Assembly (NCBI GenBank): GCA_963921425.1
Contig: OY992834.1
Coordinates: 1,798,001-1,862,000 of the forward strand
Direction: 5' to 3'
Source of the DNA: Dryas octopetala
Taxonomy: Eukaryota; Streptophyta; Magnoliopsida; Rosales; Rosaceae
DNA length: 64,000 bases
Position 1 is the first letter of the stretch; each line of letters opens with the position of its first letter. The position numbers and the translations under genes were made by a program. A model generated the notes under the pieces. The model saw only the letters and a list, made by a program, of their open reading frames with translations. It was not told where the DNA came from and ran no database searches. This document shows, one piece after another, positions 44,040 through 55,899 of this stretch.

Positions 44040-46858
44040 CTAAATTATTAAGTAGTTGATGGATACCCCATTTCCATTTCCTCTTGGGTTAAAATTTTCA
44101 GTGTAGGAAAGTGGTAGAGATAAAATTAAATACTTTTGTGGTCATTTGTGTCTTACATGGTGGAAAAACAGAGCTAGCAAGTATGAGACTCAAGCTTATT
44201 CCAGTTCTGTATGTGTGCCAAAATTATGTACTAGGGAGCTAGAGGGTTTTCAATGAGAAAAAGGGTATGTATTTTGGGTATGGGGATTTGTATCTCCCAC
44301 TTAGTCTTGTACCATCAAAGTGCTAGCAACTTTTTGTCATGTACAGAAGTTTTAAAAGCCTCAAGATTAGTGAAGAAGGAGGTATTTTCAATGCTATATG
44401 TGGTGGCCAAAAGTTTTTATTTTTATTTTCATTGGGTCAAAAGGCCAAGATCATATATTATAATTTTAAAAGCTATCATTTTCACCGACGTTCAAATGCC
44501 AATTTTATAGCGTGTAATTTTTACGGTACATGAATCATGAGTATGAAGACTAGGGAGTTGACTGGCCATCGCTGTTGCCCAAACATATTTTGTAAACTTG
44601 TATAGTTGTATGCACAAAGTTTGACTAGTAGATTGGTGTTTTGTTGAGCATTAATCAAATAGCTTGCAATCGTTTGGAGAAATTCTTATATACAACCTTT
44701 CTCCTAAAAAATTAATCGCATGATTATTATGTCCAAGAATGATTATTGTGTTTGATGAAATGCCTGAAAGAAAAGGCTATGACAAGGTCTGATCATTTAA
44801 TGGATATACTTGTGATCCAAAAATCTATTAAAAAAAAAAAAAAGAATCTGGTAAAAGGTTGTGACATGAAATAAAGTAGGTAATCAGATAAACACAGATT
44901 GTTTATATCCAATATTGAGAAGCCATGTGTAGTAATAGAAGTGTAGAGGTAACCCCAAACAAGTTTTGTGGGGCTGACTCAACCAAATAATGAACTAATG
45001 GTGCTCTGTTCCCTCATCAACCTACCGCCCCATTTTGTTTGTTTGGTCATCGACTCATGCACTACGTGTGGACGGTGTGGCTTACTGGCTACCATCCCAA
45101 ATTCCCAATCCGACTCACCTCCCAACCCAACTTCTCCTTCTCCAATATAAAAACGCAACCCTAGACTCCTAGTGGCTCATGCACTTTACAATATTGCAAT
45201 TTCCAATTTCCAATTTCCAATAGATTAGGACCTCCACTTTCCATGTTTAGTTTAGTCATTAGTGGGAGGGTTTACGCTTACATTTGAGCTTCCCAATACC
45301 TGTCAAAATTTGACAAGGGAGGCCTACTTCAACTTGAACAGGTCCAAAGCACCAACTTTTATCTATTGTGAGCATATTCTATAGTGCTTCCGACATCACA
45401 TTGTCCTTTTGATAAATCAATTATTTTCATTTTGATATTGACCTGAAGCCCCAAAAAGGGAAATTAAAATAAATAAAAAAAGTCCACCGAAATGGTGAAT
45501 TGGTGATGTATGGTTCCAATAAAGATGAATGCTTACTGTCTGGATAGTTGACTTCCAATTAGGAGAGAGATCAAGAAACGTATACCCGTAGGATCGAGCC
45601 TAAACTTAATCATTACTCTTCAACTTAATCATGTTTAAGTAAACTAGATCAATCCAAGCCCAAACTTGAAGGAATTCCGATTGAGTTTTGGCATGTCTAA
45701 ATTAATCAGGTTGGTTTCAACTAATGTAATTGTTATGAGGTGAAGGGGATTACAGTTTAGGTAGGTAGAGAGTTAATTATACTTACACTCTTTAAGATTT
45801 ATCGTCTTTTCACATACACTCTTTGGGGTTTCAATAATTACACATACACCCCCTGAGGTTTCAAAACTGTTGCATATAACCTCCTACAAGAGAAATAAAT
45901 AAATAAATAAAAAAGAAAATATTTGATTGAGGTTGGATTTTACACCTTGAGTAATCTTATTAGGCCATTTAACCCCTTAGAATGCTTTTTTGCATAATTT
46001 CTCATCATTTTTCGTTTCACTATAAGGAGTTATATGCAACAGTTTTGAAACCTCATGGGGTGTATGTGTAATTATTGAAACTTTAGGGGGTGTATGTAAA
46101 AAGACAATAAATCTCAGGGAGTGTAAGTGTAATTAACTCGTAGGTATAAGTATTTTGCTAGTTGTTACTCACGTGGCTTCATATCATTGGTGCTTCTCTT
46201 TTGTCTGTTTTTTCTTCTATCATTTTTATACATCAACGTTATGCATACAAGCCATGAAGGTGTGTGGGATTTTGGAATTGGGCCCATGTTGGTCATTTGG
46301 TCTCCCATTTCCTTTGTTTTGATTTATGAAAAAAGGTTTCGAATTCTTGGCAAGCTACGTGTGGCTAGAAGGATTGAATAATTCATTTCATTTTATGATT
46401 ATTGTTCAATAACATGTTGAAGTGAGGATGCCAATTACCAAGTCAGTGTTCTTTATTAAAATCGGCTTTTGTTTCTGTCCATTTTCATCAGTTGGGTACG
46501 TTTGACAAAACGTAAAAAAGAAGATCAGTGGGGTACGCTTGAAAATTTAAATTCACATATAATTAAATAATTTGTTTGAAAAAGAGAGGATAATTTTAAA
46601 TTTAGAAATATTTAAACAAAATTTCAAAACATTCGCATTGCCTTTCTCTAATAAATGAGAGCTAATCTGTGGCCAAAATCAGACCAAACAAAAAATGACC
46701 AAAAGAAAAGGAATGAGGACAATTAAAGATTCTTTCCTCTGTAATCTGTATGTTAAAAAAGTATCGGGCCTCATTGGACAACAACTCCACTCTTATTGGT
46801 ATAAAATTATTGGGCCTTATGAGGCCAGGTTAGTCCTTGAGTAAGTGTTACCAAACTA
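44040..46858. other. Intergenic, BCH copy 2 to MurC
   Basis: The first about 240 bp are the BCH copy 2 3' flank. A TTTCCAA triplet repeat lies at 45196-45221. A MULE-like MITE lies at 45770-46139. The open frame at 46187-46381 and others here have no recognisable domain. No RNA gene seen. Confidence 0.5.
45770..46139. mobile_element. Mutator-like MITE with 9-bp target duplication
   Basis: Terminal inverted repeats of about 115 bp start GAGTTAATTA on both ends and share TTACACTC, TTTCAATAATTACACATA and TTTCAAAACTGTTGCATATAA in inverted order. The flanks are GTAGGTAGA (45761-45769) and GTAGGTATA (46140-46148), a 9-bp duplication with one mismatch, which is the Mutator hallmark. The 370-bp element has no coding capacity. 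Confidence 0.85.
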
Positions 46859-49800
46859 TTGGGCCTTATCTCTAGCACCATCTTCGGCCCATTTTATACA
46901 GTTACCCGTGTCTCTGATCCAACTTCAAAGCCGCCATTTACCGGGAAAATCACAGTATTACACACAATGGAATTCCCGGCAATATCTGTGTCCAAAACCC
47001 TCCATTTTCCCGCGAATTTTACTGGGAAACTAAACATTCACTTTCAGATTTTCCTCAGGAAGACATCTGTCAAGTGCAAAAGCAATCGCATTGGAAAATC
47101 CGTGCAAGCATTGAGTGAAAACAGTAATAGCATCTCAATCTCAACGACGTTCACGGACGAGAGAGATAGAGTGTTCGACAGTTTGAGCAGTGAAAAGGGG
47201 TGGATTCACTTTGTGGGAATTGGAGGTTGTGGGTTGTCTGCGCTGGCCATGCTTGCACTCAAACAGGTAAACCCTTGGTTGAACCCCAAATTCTCTGTTT
47301 GGTTGCTTGGCAAATGGTGTAAAATGATAGAAAATGAAGGAAGATAAAAGAACCCTTTATAGGTCTTTCGTTGTCGTCAGATTTGAAATATTAGAGTGTC
47401 ATCTGGCTTGAGTCTCAATTGTTAATGTCAATGAGTGTGAGATTATTGAAAACTGGACTATTTCTAGGTTTCTTGAAATTTGATAATTTTTTTTTGTTTC
47501 CGAGTAGGGTTATGAGGTTAGTGGCTCGGATATTGTATGGAGTAGCTTCATGGATGGGCTACAGGAAGCAGGGGCATTTTTGCATATAGGTCATTCGGTG
47601 ACAAATATGCAAAGGAACAGTGCCTCAAGATTACCTGATGCCATTGTTGTTTCAAGTGCTATTCCCCAAAACAATGTGGAGATTTTGTATGCGAAGTCTG
47701 TTGGAGTATCCATGTGAGGACATCTCTGTTCACTTTGGAATTTGGGGCTACAGCCTACAGTGTTGGAACTACTTTTGGCTTATGATTTTATAAAACTGAA
47801 AATTGCTTCAATTTTTTCTAGTAGAAACTTTAATAGGAATTTCCAAATTACTCCAGTTTAGTGTTTGTTTATCCAAGCATGCTACATTGGTTGTCTGCTC
47901 GATTTCTTATTGTAACCTCTTTCTTCTACAGCTACAAGAGAGACTATTGGTTAGGAAAGCTGACACAGAACTACAATCTCATTGCTGTAAGCGGTAGCCA
48001 TGGTAAGTATTTTTATAAGGTATTCTCCTCATCAATCATAGTTATGGGTAGCTTAACACTGTCTACAATCTATCTGGTGCCTCATATAACTATTGCTTGA
48101 TTGGGTTTTAACTTTTTATGAATGTAGGACAATGGATTCTGGGTTTAGTTATGAATTTAATCGATAAAATGAATACCATGTATAAGATCAACTTTCTTTT
48201 GTAGTTTTATTGGAAACACCTAAAATTGTGAAATTTTTGTACCTGTATGATGATTTCAGATAGTTGTTTTTCATATAGTTCTACTGATCAACTGATTAGA
48301 TTTACACATTGTTCTCTCCATTAATTGTTTATTGTTATTTGCTTATCTAGTTGCCAATAAATACATGGTTGGTTTTCTTTTTCTTTTGCTTCAGCCTTCA
48401 GCCTTCAGTACAGTGAAATGTGATGGTTTATATGCTTGGATTGTGATCTTTTGGAAGAAATTAAGCTAGCATGCCTCATATCAAATCCTGAAACTGATAC
48501 TATAATAATGATAATTGTGATTCACTTGTAGTGAAATATAAGTTACTATGTTACCTTATCTTTCTTAATGCATATAAATGATAATAATTAATACTTATAG
48601 GAAAGAGTACAACTGCAAGTATGATTGCTTATGTTCTAAAAGCCATGGGTGATGATCTTACAGCAGTAGTTGGAGCACATGTGCCACAGGTATCATTTTT
48701 CTATGCAGCTTTAAAAGAAAAGATGAATTTTGTAGATGCAATATGTAAAGTGTCTCTTTCTTGTATTGTCCATTTGCCCATATTTGAATCCGTAGTTTCC
48801 TCCATTTCTTTGAATTAGCATTTGCAATAAAGTCTTTTGATTGTCTATTAGTAGTTGATCAAAACTGTCCTTTGCAGTTCTCAGGAGGAAACATTATCTT
48901 GGGTGGTAGTCAAAACTTTGTGCTGGAGGTATACTTTTTGTGGTCATGGTTCTGCAGCAATGAATAACAATCTTCTTATCAGTAGGAATAAATGATAATT
49001 TGTTGTTAAGTTTTTACCAGTTAATACTTTATTTCTCTTCTCTCTAAGAAACCATCAACTTAATATTTATAAAGATTGTAGCTTTACACACATTCTTCTG
49101 TTTGTAGTAGGCTGATGAATATGATGGTTGCTTCCTAGGACTATCACCTTATATAGCTGTTGTAACAAATCTGGACTGGGAGCATGTTGATATTTTTCAA
49201 AATGAGGACGCAGTAAAAGCTACTTTCAGAAACTTCCTGAACCTAATCAGGGTGGGCGGACATCTCATTTTATGTGGGGATAGGTACATTTCTCTACTAT
49301 TTAGTAGCATATTGCATTCTTGGTCCAGAAGATAAGTTCAAGTGGTAGGAATTCCTGGAAGCTTTGTCTGCATACCGTTTTTCATGTACCAAGAAAGATA
49401 ATAACATCTGCCTAAGTCATGCATCATATATCTGAGCTGCTCCAAATTTATTTGTTTGTCCTTATAGTTGCTTAACTCTCAACTTGATGTAATAAAACTA
49501 ATATGGTTCTTTGCGTGAATCAGTTTGGTTTGGTCTATTTGGTAGCTCTTGCGTGCTAATGCATTTTGGATCACCATATAGCCTACAAATGTCATTTTAG
49601 TTTGTTGTATATTCTAATTAAAAACTTTCCATTTTCAACAGTCAAGGTGCATGTTCCTTGCTGACTGATGGAAAGCAAGCAATTGGATCGGATAATGATA
49701 GTGGTCTAATGTCAATTCCATTGGAAAAATGTTGTGATGGCTACAAAATAACAACGTATGGAATCACAAGTTCTAATGAATGGAATGCATCATCAATTAG

Positions 49801-51658
49801 GCCAAATTTAAAGGGTGGTAGTGATTATACACTGGTATGTAAAGATGGTCTATTATCATCCCCCTTGTAATTTAAATGTTTTGTTGACAACTAACTTTGG
49901 GTTGTACATATAGGTTTTGACTCCTGAATCAAGTACTTATACTCTATCTTTTGCTGTTGTGCACCTATATTTTGTTTCTTCTGGCAAAATGATGTATGAA
50001 ACTTAACTGCATAGTTTCTTCCCTATTTCATCTCTGCCTTCCTTCTAATCTCCTGCAGTGTCATTGGGGACGTTCAGTGGCAGACATCAGTCTACAGATT
50101 CCAGGAGTTCATAATGTCCTCAATTCACTGGCAGTGAGTGGCACACCATACTTATAATGTTTCATATTACATTGAAACCTTTGGCTTTTTTATAAGCAAC
50201 AATTTCTTCCCATTTGTAAGCCTAGCATATGGACTTTGTTAGGTGATTTTTGTTTTTTTTTTTTCTGGTGAACAAGCTTGTAACAAAAATTAGATTAGGT
50301 GGATTGGATTTTCATTTCGTATTAGTGGCATTTCTCTAATTAGTAAGATTGAACATATTGAAGGCTGGTAATTCATTCAATAATTATTTCATCTAATCTT
50401 GCTGCATTGTGCAGGTTATTGCCACTGTGATAGCATTGTTCAGTGACCAAAGTCAAATTAATGATACAATTAATTGTGTGAGGTTGCATTTAAGCAATTT
50501 TATAGGCATTTCGAGACGTTTTGAGATGATTGGAACAATATATGGATGCCACATATATGATGACTATGCTCATCATCCAACAGAAGTTAGTGCAGTTATT
50601 CAAGCTGCACGCCAGAGGTTCCCTATCAAGTCTCTTTTGGTTGTATTTCAGCCTCATACTTACAGGTATTCACAAAAAATGAGAACAATGCAGAGTTTCT
50701 TTCACAACGGTTTCTAGTATCATTAGCATGATGCATATAATTGTGCTGGACTGATTTATGATAAGATTTGCAGTCGTTTAGCAGCATTGAAAGATGACTT
50801 TGCCAATGCCCTCTGTGATGCAGATCAAGTTGTAGTTACAGAGGTAAATCGTCTTGGCACATGGTCTTTGCATTATCTAATAGCCAAAGGCCCACAAGTG
50901 ATTTGCAGTCATTTTTGTCAGGTTTATGCTGCTAGAGAAACAGATGTTCAGAATGTTGGTGGAAGGGAGTTAGCTGCTTCCATAATTGGCCCACCATCTG
51001 AATACATCTCTTCTCTGGTAAGTTTTAAGTTTCTTTAGGTAGCACAGGATCCATTTTGGCGAATCCTTTGCTGTAAAAGTTTTACCAACTTTGGAAACAA
51101 AAGGATACAATAATGTCTGAAAGAGCATGGAAACCTGACTTCAAAAACTAAAAATTGCATATCGGGATCAAATGAAAAAACCAATGCTTGAAATGGTTAC
51201 CTAGGAAGATTTCTGGTAACTGGCTATCATATGCATTGCTGGATTAATTTGATGATTGTTGAATATAATAAAATTTGGTGGCTTTACAGGGTGATGTGGT
51301 AGATAAGTTAGTATTTCAGATATCCAAGAACCCTCATCTTGATATTGTTGTTTTAACACTCGGAGCAGGTACTCAATCTTTATATCAATATTCTCGTATC
51401 ATTTTATGGTCCATATAAAAAGGGACAATTTTGAAATAAAACTTACGAGCCCAATAATTATTGTATTTATTCAGGTGATATAACAACTGTAGGCCCAAAA
51501 CTGCTCCATGAATTGCGAAGAAGATTACAAGTAAACTCCTAGCTTGCTCCCACTGATTCTGCTTTTGCATTGGTTCATTAAATTTGGAAATTCAGGTCTT
51601 TGATGTTTCAGTGACAGTCACTGAACCAAATACCCCAAACTGGAGACAGAAAGTATAG
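46859..51658 (+). CDS. MURC: UDP-N-acetylmuramate--L-alanine ligase (MurC), plastid
   Basis: Fourteen exons: 46859-47266, 47508-47713, 47932-48002, 48601-48689, 48878-48928, 49111-49283, 49642-49834, 50059-50133, 50415-50665, 50774-50843, 50922-51017, 51290-51368, 51475-51530 and 51596-51658. The chain is 626 aa with every phase consistent. Residues 1-100 look like a transit peptide; a second ATG (Met37, 46967) is a possible start. Domains are the N-terminal Rossmann motif GIGGCG (120-125), the ATP loop SGSHGKSTTAS (225-235), EADEYDG, TNLDWEHVDIF, and IYDDYAHHPTEV of the C-terminal domain. MurC adds the first L-Ala to UDP-MurNAc in peptidoglycan synthesis. Plants keep some of this pathway for the plastid. 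The P-loop has Ser at the first of the three Thr in GKTTT. Confidence 0.93.
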
Positions 51659-52539
51659 TCACCCCAGTGGTTTGCATGCCGTGGATTTGGTTAGACGGAG
51701 GTGCAACTACAGGAAAAGAAAGTAATTGTTGAGATGGTTTGGAGGGAAACAAAGCTTCATCTTGGCTGAAAGAGATTACCAACTAATGGAAATATACAGT
51801 AAAGTTCCCATTCACAGAAGGACCCTACTGTGAAAGTTTCTAGCAGATGAAAATGGCATTTCGGACTTCAGGTTTTTGTTTCTTGTCACAAGAACTTTGT
51901 GGTGAAGGGATGGAGAAGCCCACTGATAACAGTGACTGGGTATAAAGTTAAGCTTTCGTCTGGTTGCAAACTCCATACCATGTAAACATCTCTGTAGTTA
52001 TGTTGTATCGTGTGAACAAGGAAGAAGGTTGAAAAGAAATCCATTTTTTGCCGCATCTTATTTATTGTCTTTAGTTTTAACATGATGAATTCTTAATACA
52101 TTAGTACCACTTTCACAGATCACAGGAAAAGAAATGAGAGGTCAATGCCAAATTCATCAAATGATACTGTAAAGATAAGACATGATGAACTTTTGAATCC
52201 ACAAAATTCAAGAGACAGGTACCAATTCTCCTTGTTTCTCAATGGAGTAAATACAGCATATTATCCTTAAACATCCAACAGGAAATAATTGCAACAAAAA
52301 AATGAACCCAAGTTACAAGAAGCAGCTCAGCTGATCTCATCTAACAGTTACACAATTGCAATCCCTAAAACCTAATACAAGAAATCTAAATCTAGCTATC
52401 AATAGAGAAACACAACCATAGAAATGAAGAAATGCAATCTTTACTGAACCACTCTGTACACTGCTTCTCACTTCTGCAGATAAACACAAGCAAAGAATAC
52501 TTGGAACCTCCATACCGCTCCAAAAATGGGGTAACTTTT
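51659..52539. other. Shared 3' flank of MurC and MinD genes
   Basis: Convergent 3' untranslated regions and spacer. No gene seen. Confidence 0.5.
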
Positions 52540-53529
52540 TTACCCTCCAAAGAAGGAGAAAAAGCCGCGCTTCTTGGGTTCTTCTTCAACCATGACAGCC
52601 TGCATACTGTCTTGCTCCACAAGCCTCCAAGCCGCCTGCTCGAAAGCCAGTCCAGCCAATGTGGGTGGCCTATTCAGAACCAGAGGGTATCCTCTATTCG
52701 TGCTCCGAATGACCTCAGAGTCCTCCGGAATCATCCCTAGCAAAGCCAAACCCAACATCTCCTGCACGTCCAGCACCGACATCATGTCCTCGCCTTTGAT
52801 CATATCAGTCCGAACCCGGTTCACCATCATCTTTATATCCCTTATCCCATCACACTCCAGTAACCCAATGACTCTGTCTGCGTCTCTCAAGCTCGTAATG
52901 TCCGGCGTGGTCACCAGCACGGCCTCATTGGCCGGCGTGATGGCGGTGATGAACCCGGCGTCGATGCCCGCCGGGCAATCGATGAGGATGAAGTCCGGCG
53001 AACCCTCTTGCCGGGCTTTCAGGGCGTCGACGACCCAAACCAAGGCTTTTCCGCCGAACCCAATTGGGAGTTTGGACCTGGGCTTGGAGATGCAGAGCAA
53101 TTCGAAGTTGGACCAGCGCTTGTCCCGGACGAGAGCCTGGTCGAGCCTGCAGTCGCCGTTGAGGACCTCGACGACGGTGTAGTTGACGCGGTTCTCGAGG
53201 CCAAGGAGGAGGTCGAGGTTGCGGAGGCCGACGTCAGCGTCGATGGCGACGACGGAGAAGCCGAGGCGGGCGAGGGAGAGGCCGACATTGGCGGTGGTGG
53301 TGGTCTTGCCGACGCCGCCTTTGCCGGAGGTGATGACGACGACGCGGGGGGTCTCGCCGGACAATTCTGGCTTCCTATTCCATTGGAGGACGGAGCGGAC
53401 AGTGAATGTGGGTTTTAGGGTTTTGGGGTTGTGGAAGGGTTTTAGGGCGTTTTGTCGGTTTTGGGTGGTGGTGGTGAGGAAGGAGGAGGGTTTGGGATTG
53501 ACGGTGGGGAGGAGGTGAAGAGCGAGCAT
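52540..53529 (-). CDS. MIND1: Septum site-determining protein MinD, chloroplast
   Basis: A single exon of 329 aa. The first about 55 residues are a Ser/Thr/Asn/Lys-rich transit peptide. The ParA/MinD deviant Walker A is SGKGGVGKTTTT with GKGGVGKT at 69-76. AIDADVGLRNLDLLLGLE (switch), ILIDCPAGID (Walker B) and VMVNRV-type MMVNRVRTDMI follow, then IPEDSEVIRSTNRGYPLV. The C-terminus GFFSFFGG, after a Lys/Glu patch, suits the family's membrane-binding tail. MinD places the plastid division ring with MinE and ARC3. Lack of introns and length match Arabidopsis MinD1. The coding region is notably GC-rich compared with its neighbours, which creates long open frames on the other strand. Confidence 0.96.
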   Translation of the reverse strand: MLALHLLPTVNPKPSSFLTTTTQNRQNALKPFHNPKTLKPTFTVRSVLQWNRKPELSGETPRVVVITSGKGGVGKTTTTANVGLSLARLGFSVVAIDADVGLRNLDLLLGLENRVNYTVVEVLNGDCRLDQALVRDKRWSNFELLCISKPRSKLPIGFGGKALVWVVDALKARQEGSPDFILIDCPAGIDAGFITAITPANEAVLVTTPDITSLRDADRVIGLLECDGIRDIKMMVNRVRTDMIKGEDMMSVLDVQEMLGLALLGMIPEDSEVIRSTNRGYPLVLNRPPTLAGLAFEQAAWRLVEQDSMQAVMVEEEPKKRGFFSFFGG

Positions 53530-53794
53530 TGCGGCTTATTGTAGCCCTTCCAAGTTTAAAGTGTTATGGCTCATCGAAAGAAAAGGAAGAAGAAGATCAT
53601 TTTGTGGAGACTGAGATTAGCGAGCTAAGAGTCAGGGACAATCCTTCCACTGCCCCATTTTTTCTTCCTTTTTAAAGTTTTTTTAGAGTCCTCTCTCATT
53701 TTTATGTTTAATAGTGGACTTTATCAACCTAAATTCTATATAATTCTAAAGACGAAATTACATGTTTGATCCATTTATTTTATACTTAGATTAA

Positions 53795-54476
53795 GGGCCA
53801 GTTTGGTATTACTGTGTGAGAAAACAACTATGAGGTAAAACAGCTGTGAAGTAAAGTCAGCTGTAAAGTAAAGCAGCTGAGTGTTTGGTAAAGTATGTTT
53901 CAAAAATGCTGTGAGTGCAAAAAAACAGTATCAAAGTGTTTGGTAAATGTTAATGTAAAAGTGCTGTATAATTACTAAAATAGACATGATGCTAAAAGTG
54001 TTTTTTACTTATTTGTTTGGTAAAAATAAAATGTTTTTTACTTGTTTTTTAAATTTTTGGCTACAAATTTTTATTAGCATTAATTTTTCTAAGAACAACA
54101 TTATTAAATAAGTATCTGTATTATTTTTTTAGGTATATTATAATTTTAATCGTGCAAATAAAATATTATAATTAATTATCACAATATAAAATATAACTAA
54201 CAATGAATATATTTTTTAATTTAAAATAAACAAATTAAAAAATATAGAAATCAATGAGGATATTATGGGTAAAATAAAATATTCATTGTTGCTGTGATTC
54301 ACTGCAGCTTTCAAAAGCACCTAGAAACCTGCTTTCTGTTTTTGTTGTGGGGAGTTGAGAATTGTAGGAAAAAGCAGTTTTTAATTTTTTTACCAAACAC
54401 CAAAACTGCTGTAGATGATTGAGAATTGTCATCCACAGCAGCTTTTGAGTCTTCCACCGCAATCCCAAACGGGGTC
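53795..54476. mobile_element. PIF/Harbinger (Tourist-like) MITE with TAA target duplication
   Basis: Left end GGGCCAGTTTGGTATTACTG and reverse-complemented right end GACCCCGTTTGGGATTGCGG are imperfect terminal inverted repeats. The element is flanked by TAA at 53792-53794 and 54477-54479, the 3-bp duplication of this superfamily. Subterminal copies of CAGCTGT/AGCAGCTTTT-like motifs occur at both ends. It is 682 bp, AT-rich and noncoding, and a relative lies at 7147-7325. Confidence 0.8.
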
Positions 54477-55289
54477 TAATTTTGTTTTTCGATCTTTTTT
54501 AAGTTTTATTTTGATCCAATAATTATTTCACTTGTTCAATAAAGGTCCAGTTCAAAATTTCAGTTTTGGAGTTTATAATTTTAAATCCTTTTGGGTTATG
54601 TTTTCTTCAATTATAATTGAAGTATAAGTTGTATTTCATCATTTCTTAGTCATAGGAACTAATTTTGAGTATTAAAATCAAAGAGAATTGAAGTTGAATG
54701 AAGTTTGAAAAATCTGAAAAAAATTTTGAAAAAAATTGGCTATTTTGAGTACCCTATTTTATGATTAATTATCTTGAGTTTTAGAACTTCGATTTGAATG
54801 ATCTTTATATCGTTGTAAAGAGGAGATGCATATCTTTAAAGCAAATATATGTTTGTTGAATTTGGGTGAGATTTGATAGAGTAAAAGATGAGCCAAATTT
54901 AAGAAAATAAATCTGAATCTTTATTGAATAAGTGAAATAATTAGTAGATCAAAACAGAACTTAAAAAATATCATAGACCAAATTAAACTAATTATAAAAT
55001 AAGTGAACTAAATATGTAATTTCCTTTAATTCTAAATTTGTATCATTGCTAATTTTTTAAATCTAACTATCTAAGCACAAATGAAAAAGTAACTAGACAA
55101 ATAAAGAGAGGTCTTCAAAAATAATACAAACCAGTACACTTTATAGTTTTTTTTGTTGAGCTTTCCAATCCTCAACGTAAGTTTCGAACAATGTGAACTG
55201 AGTTGATTTAATTATAAAATGAGTGAATTCATCATTAGCCTTTTTATATAAATTCATTTAAGTGTTTAGTGGGTGTTTAAAACATTTAA

Positions 55290-55412
55290 TAATGTTAGAG
55301 AGACCACATTTGAATACTATATGTGTGTTATATTGTCATATCTCTCTAAAGTAAGACTCACTTACATCTATTGGCAAGATGGTACATGTGGTACTGATTT
55401 CCCTAACATTAC
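55290..55412. repeat. Possible small inverted-repeat element
   Basis: AATGTTAGAGAGACCACATT at the left and the reverse complement of the right end, AATGTTAGGGAAATCAGTAC then CACAT, share about 15 bp. The ends match only in part and I find no clear target duplication. Confidence 0.3.
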
Positions 55413-55899
55413 CCTTAGATCATCAAGCCTAGTATTATCATTCTCAATTTAGAAATTAAAATTACCAATTAGTTTTTTTGTGTACAAATTACAATGGAGT
55501 GCCAACGCCCACCAATAGCAAAGAGGCTACAAATGGCCTGAGGCCTTGAGCAATCCGGGGGATAGGAGAAGATGATGAGTCCTAGATCCATCTGGAGGCC
55601 CAGGTTCGCCATTCCAAGTACAAACTCTCTACATCACAGTTTTACCTCTTTACTCTTGTAGCTATTCCACACCGTTAGATCTACAGACAAGAGTTTGTAG
55701 ATCTATAATCTGGACCGTCAAATAAAGAGCTAGAAAAACAGTTTTTTGGAGGAAAATAAGTGACAGCATAGATGTAGATGATAGAGGCTGCCTGCCCCAA
55801 CCCCAACCCAATCTAAAAGAGCAAAGAAAAGTCACTCTAGATCAACTCGGGCCATCTTTTCGCCACGTGTCGCCCACCCATTCGTAATTTACACGATTA

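Larger units (their letters stand above)
53530..55899. other. Intergenic, MinD promoter to NST1-like leader
   Basis: It contains the PIF/Harbinger-like MITE at 53795-54476 and a weaker inverted-repeat candidate at 55290-55412. A G-box CACGTG at 55864-55869 precedes the NST1-like gene. No coding gene seen. Confidence 0.5.

Noticed and set aside
52574-53518. Three long plus-strand frames and one other minus-strand frame over MinD
   Set aside because: GC-rich codon third positions of MinD keep other frames open; the proteins are low-complexity and resemble nothing.
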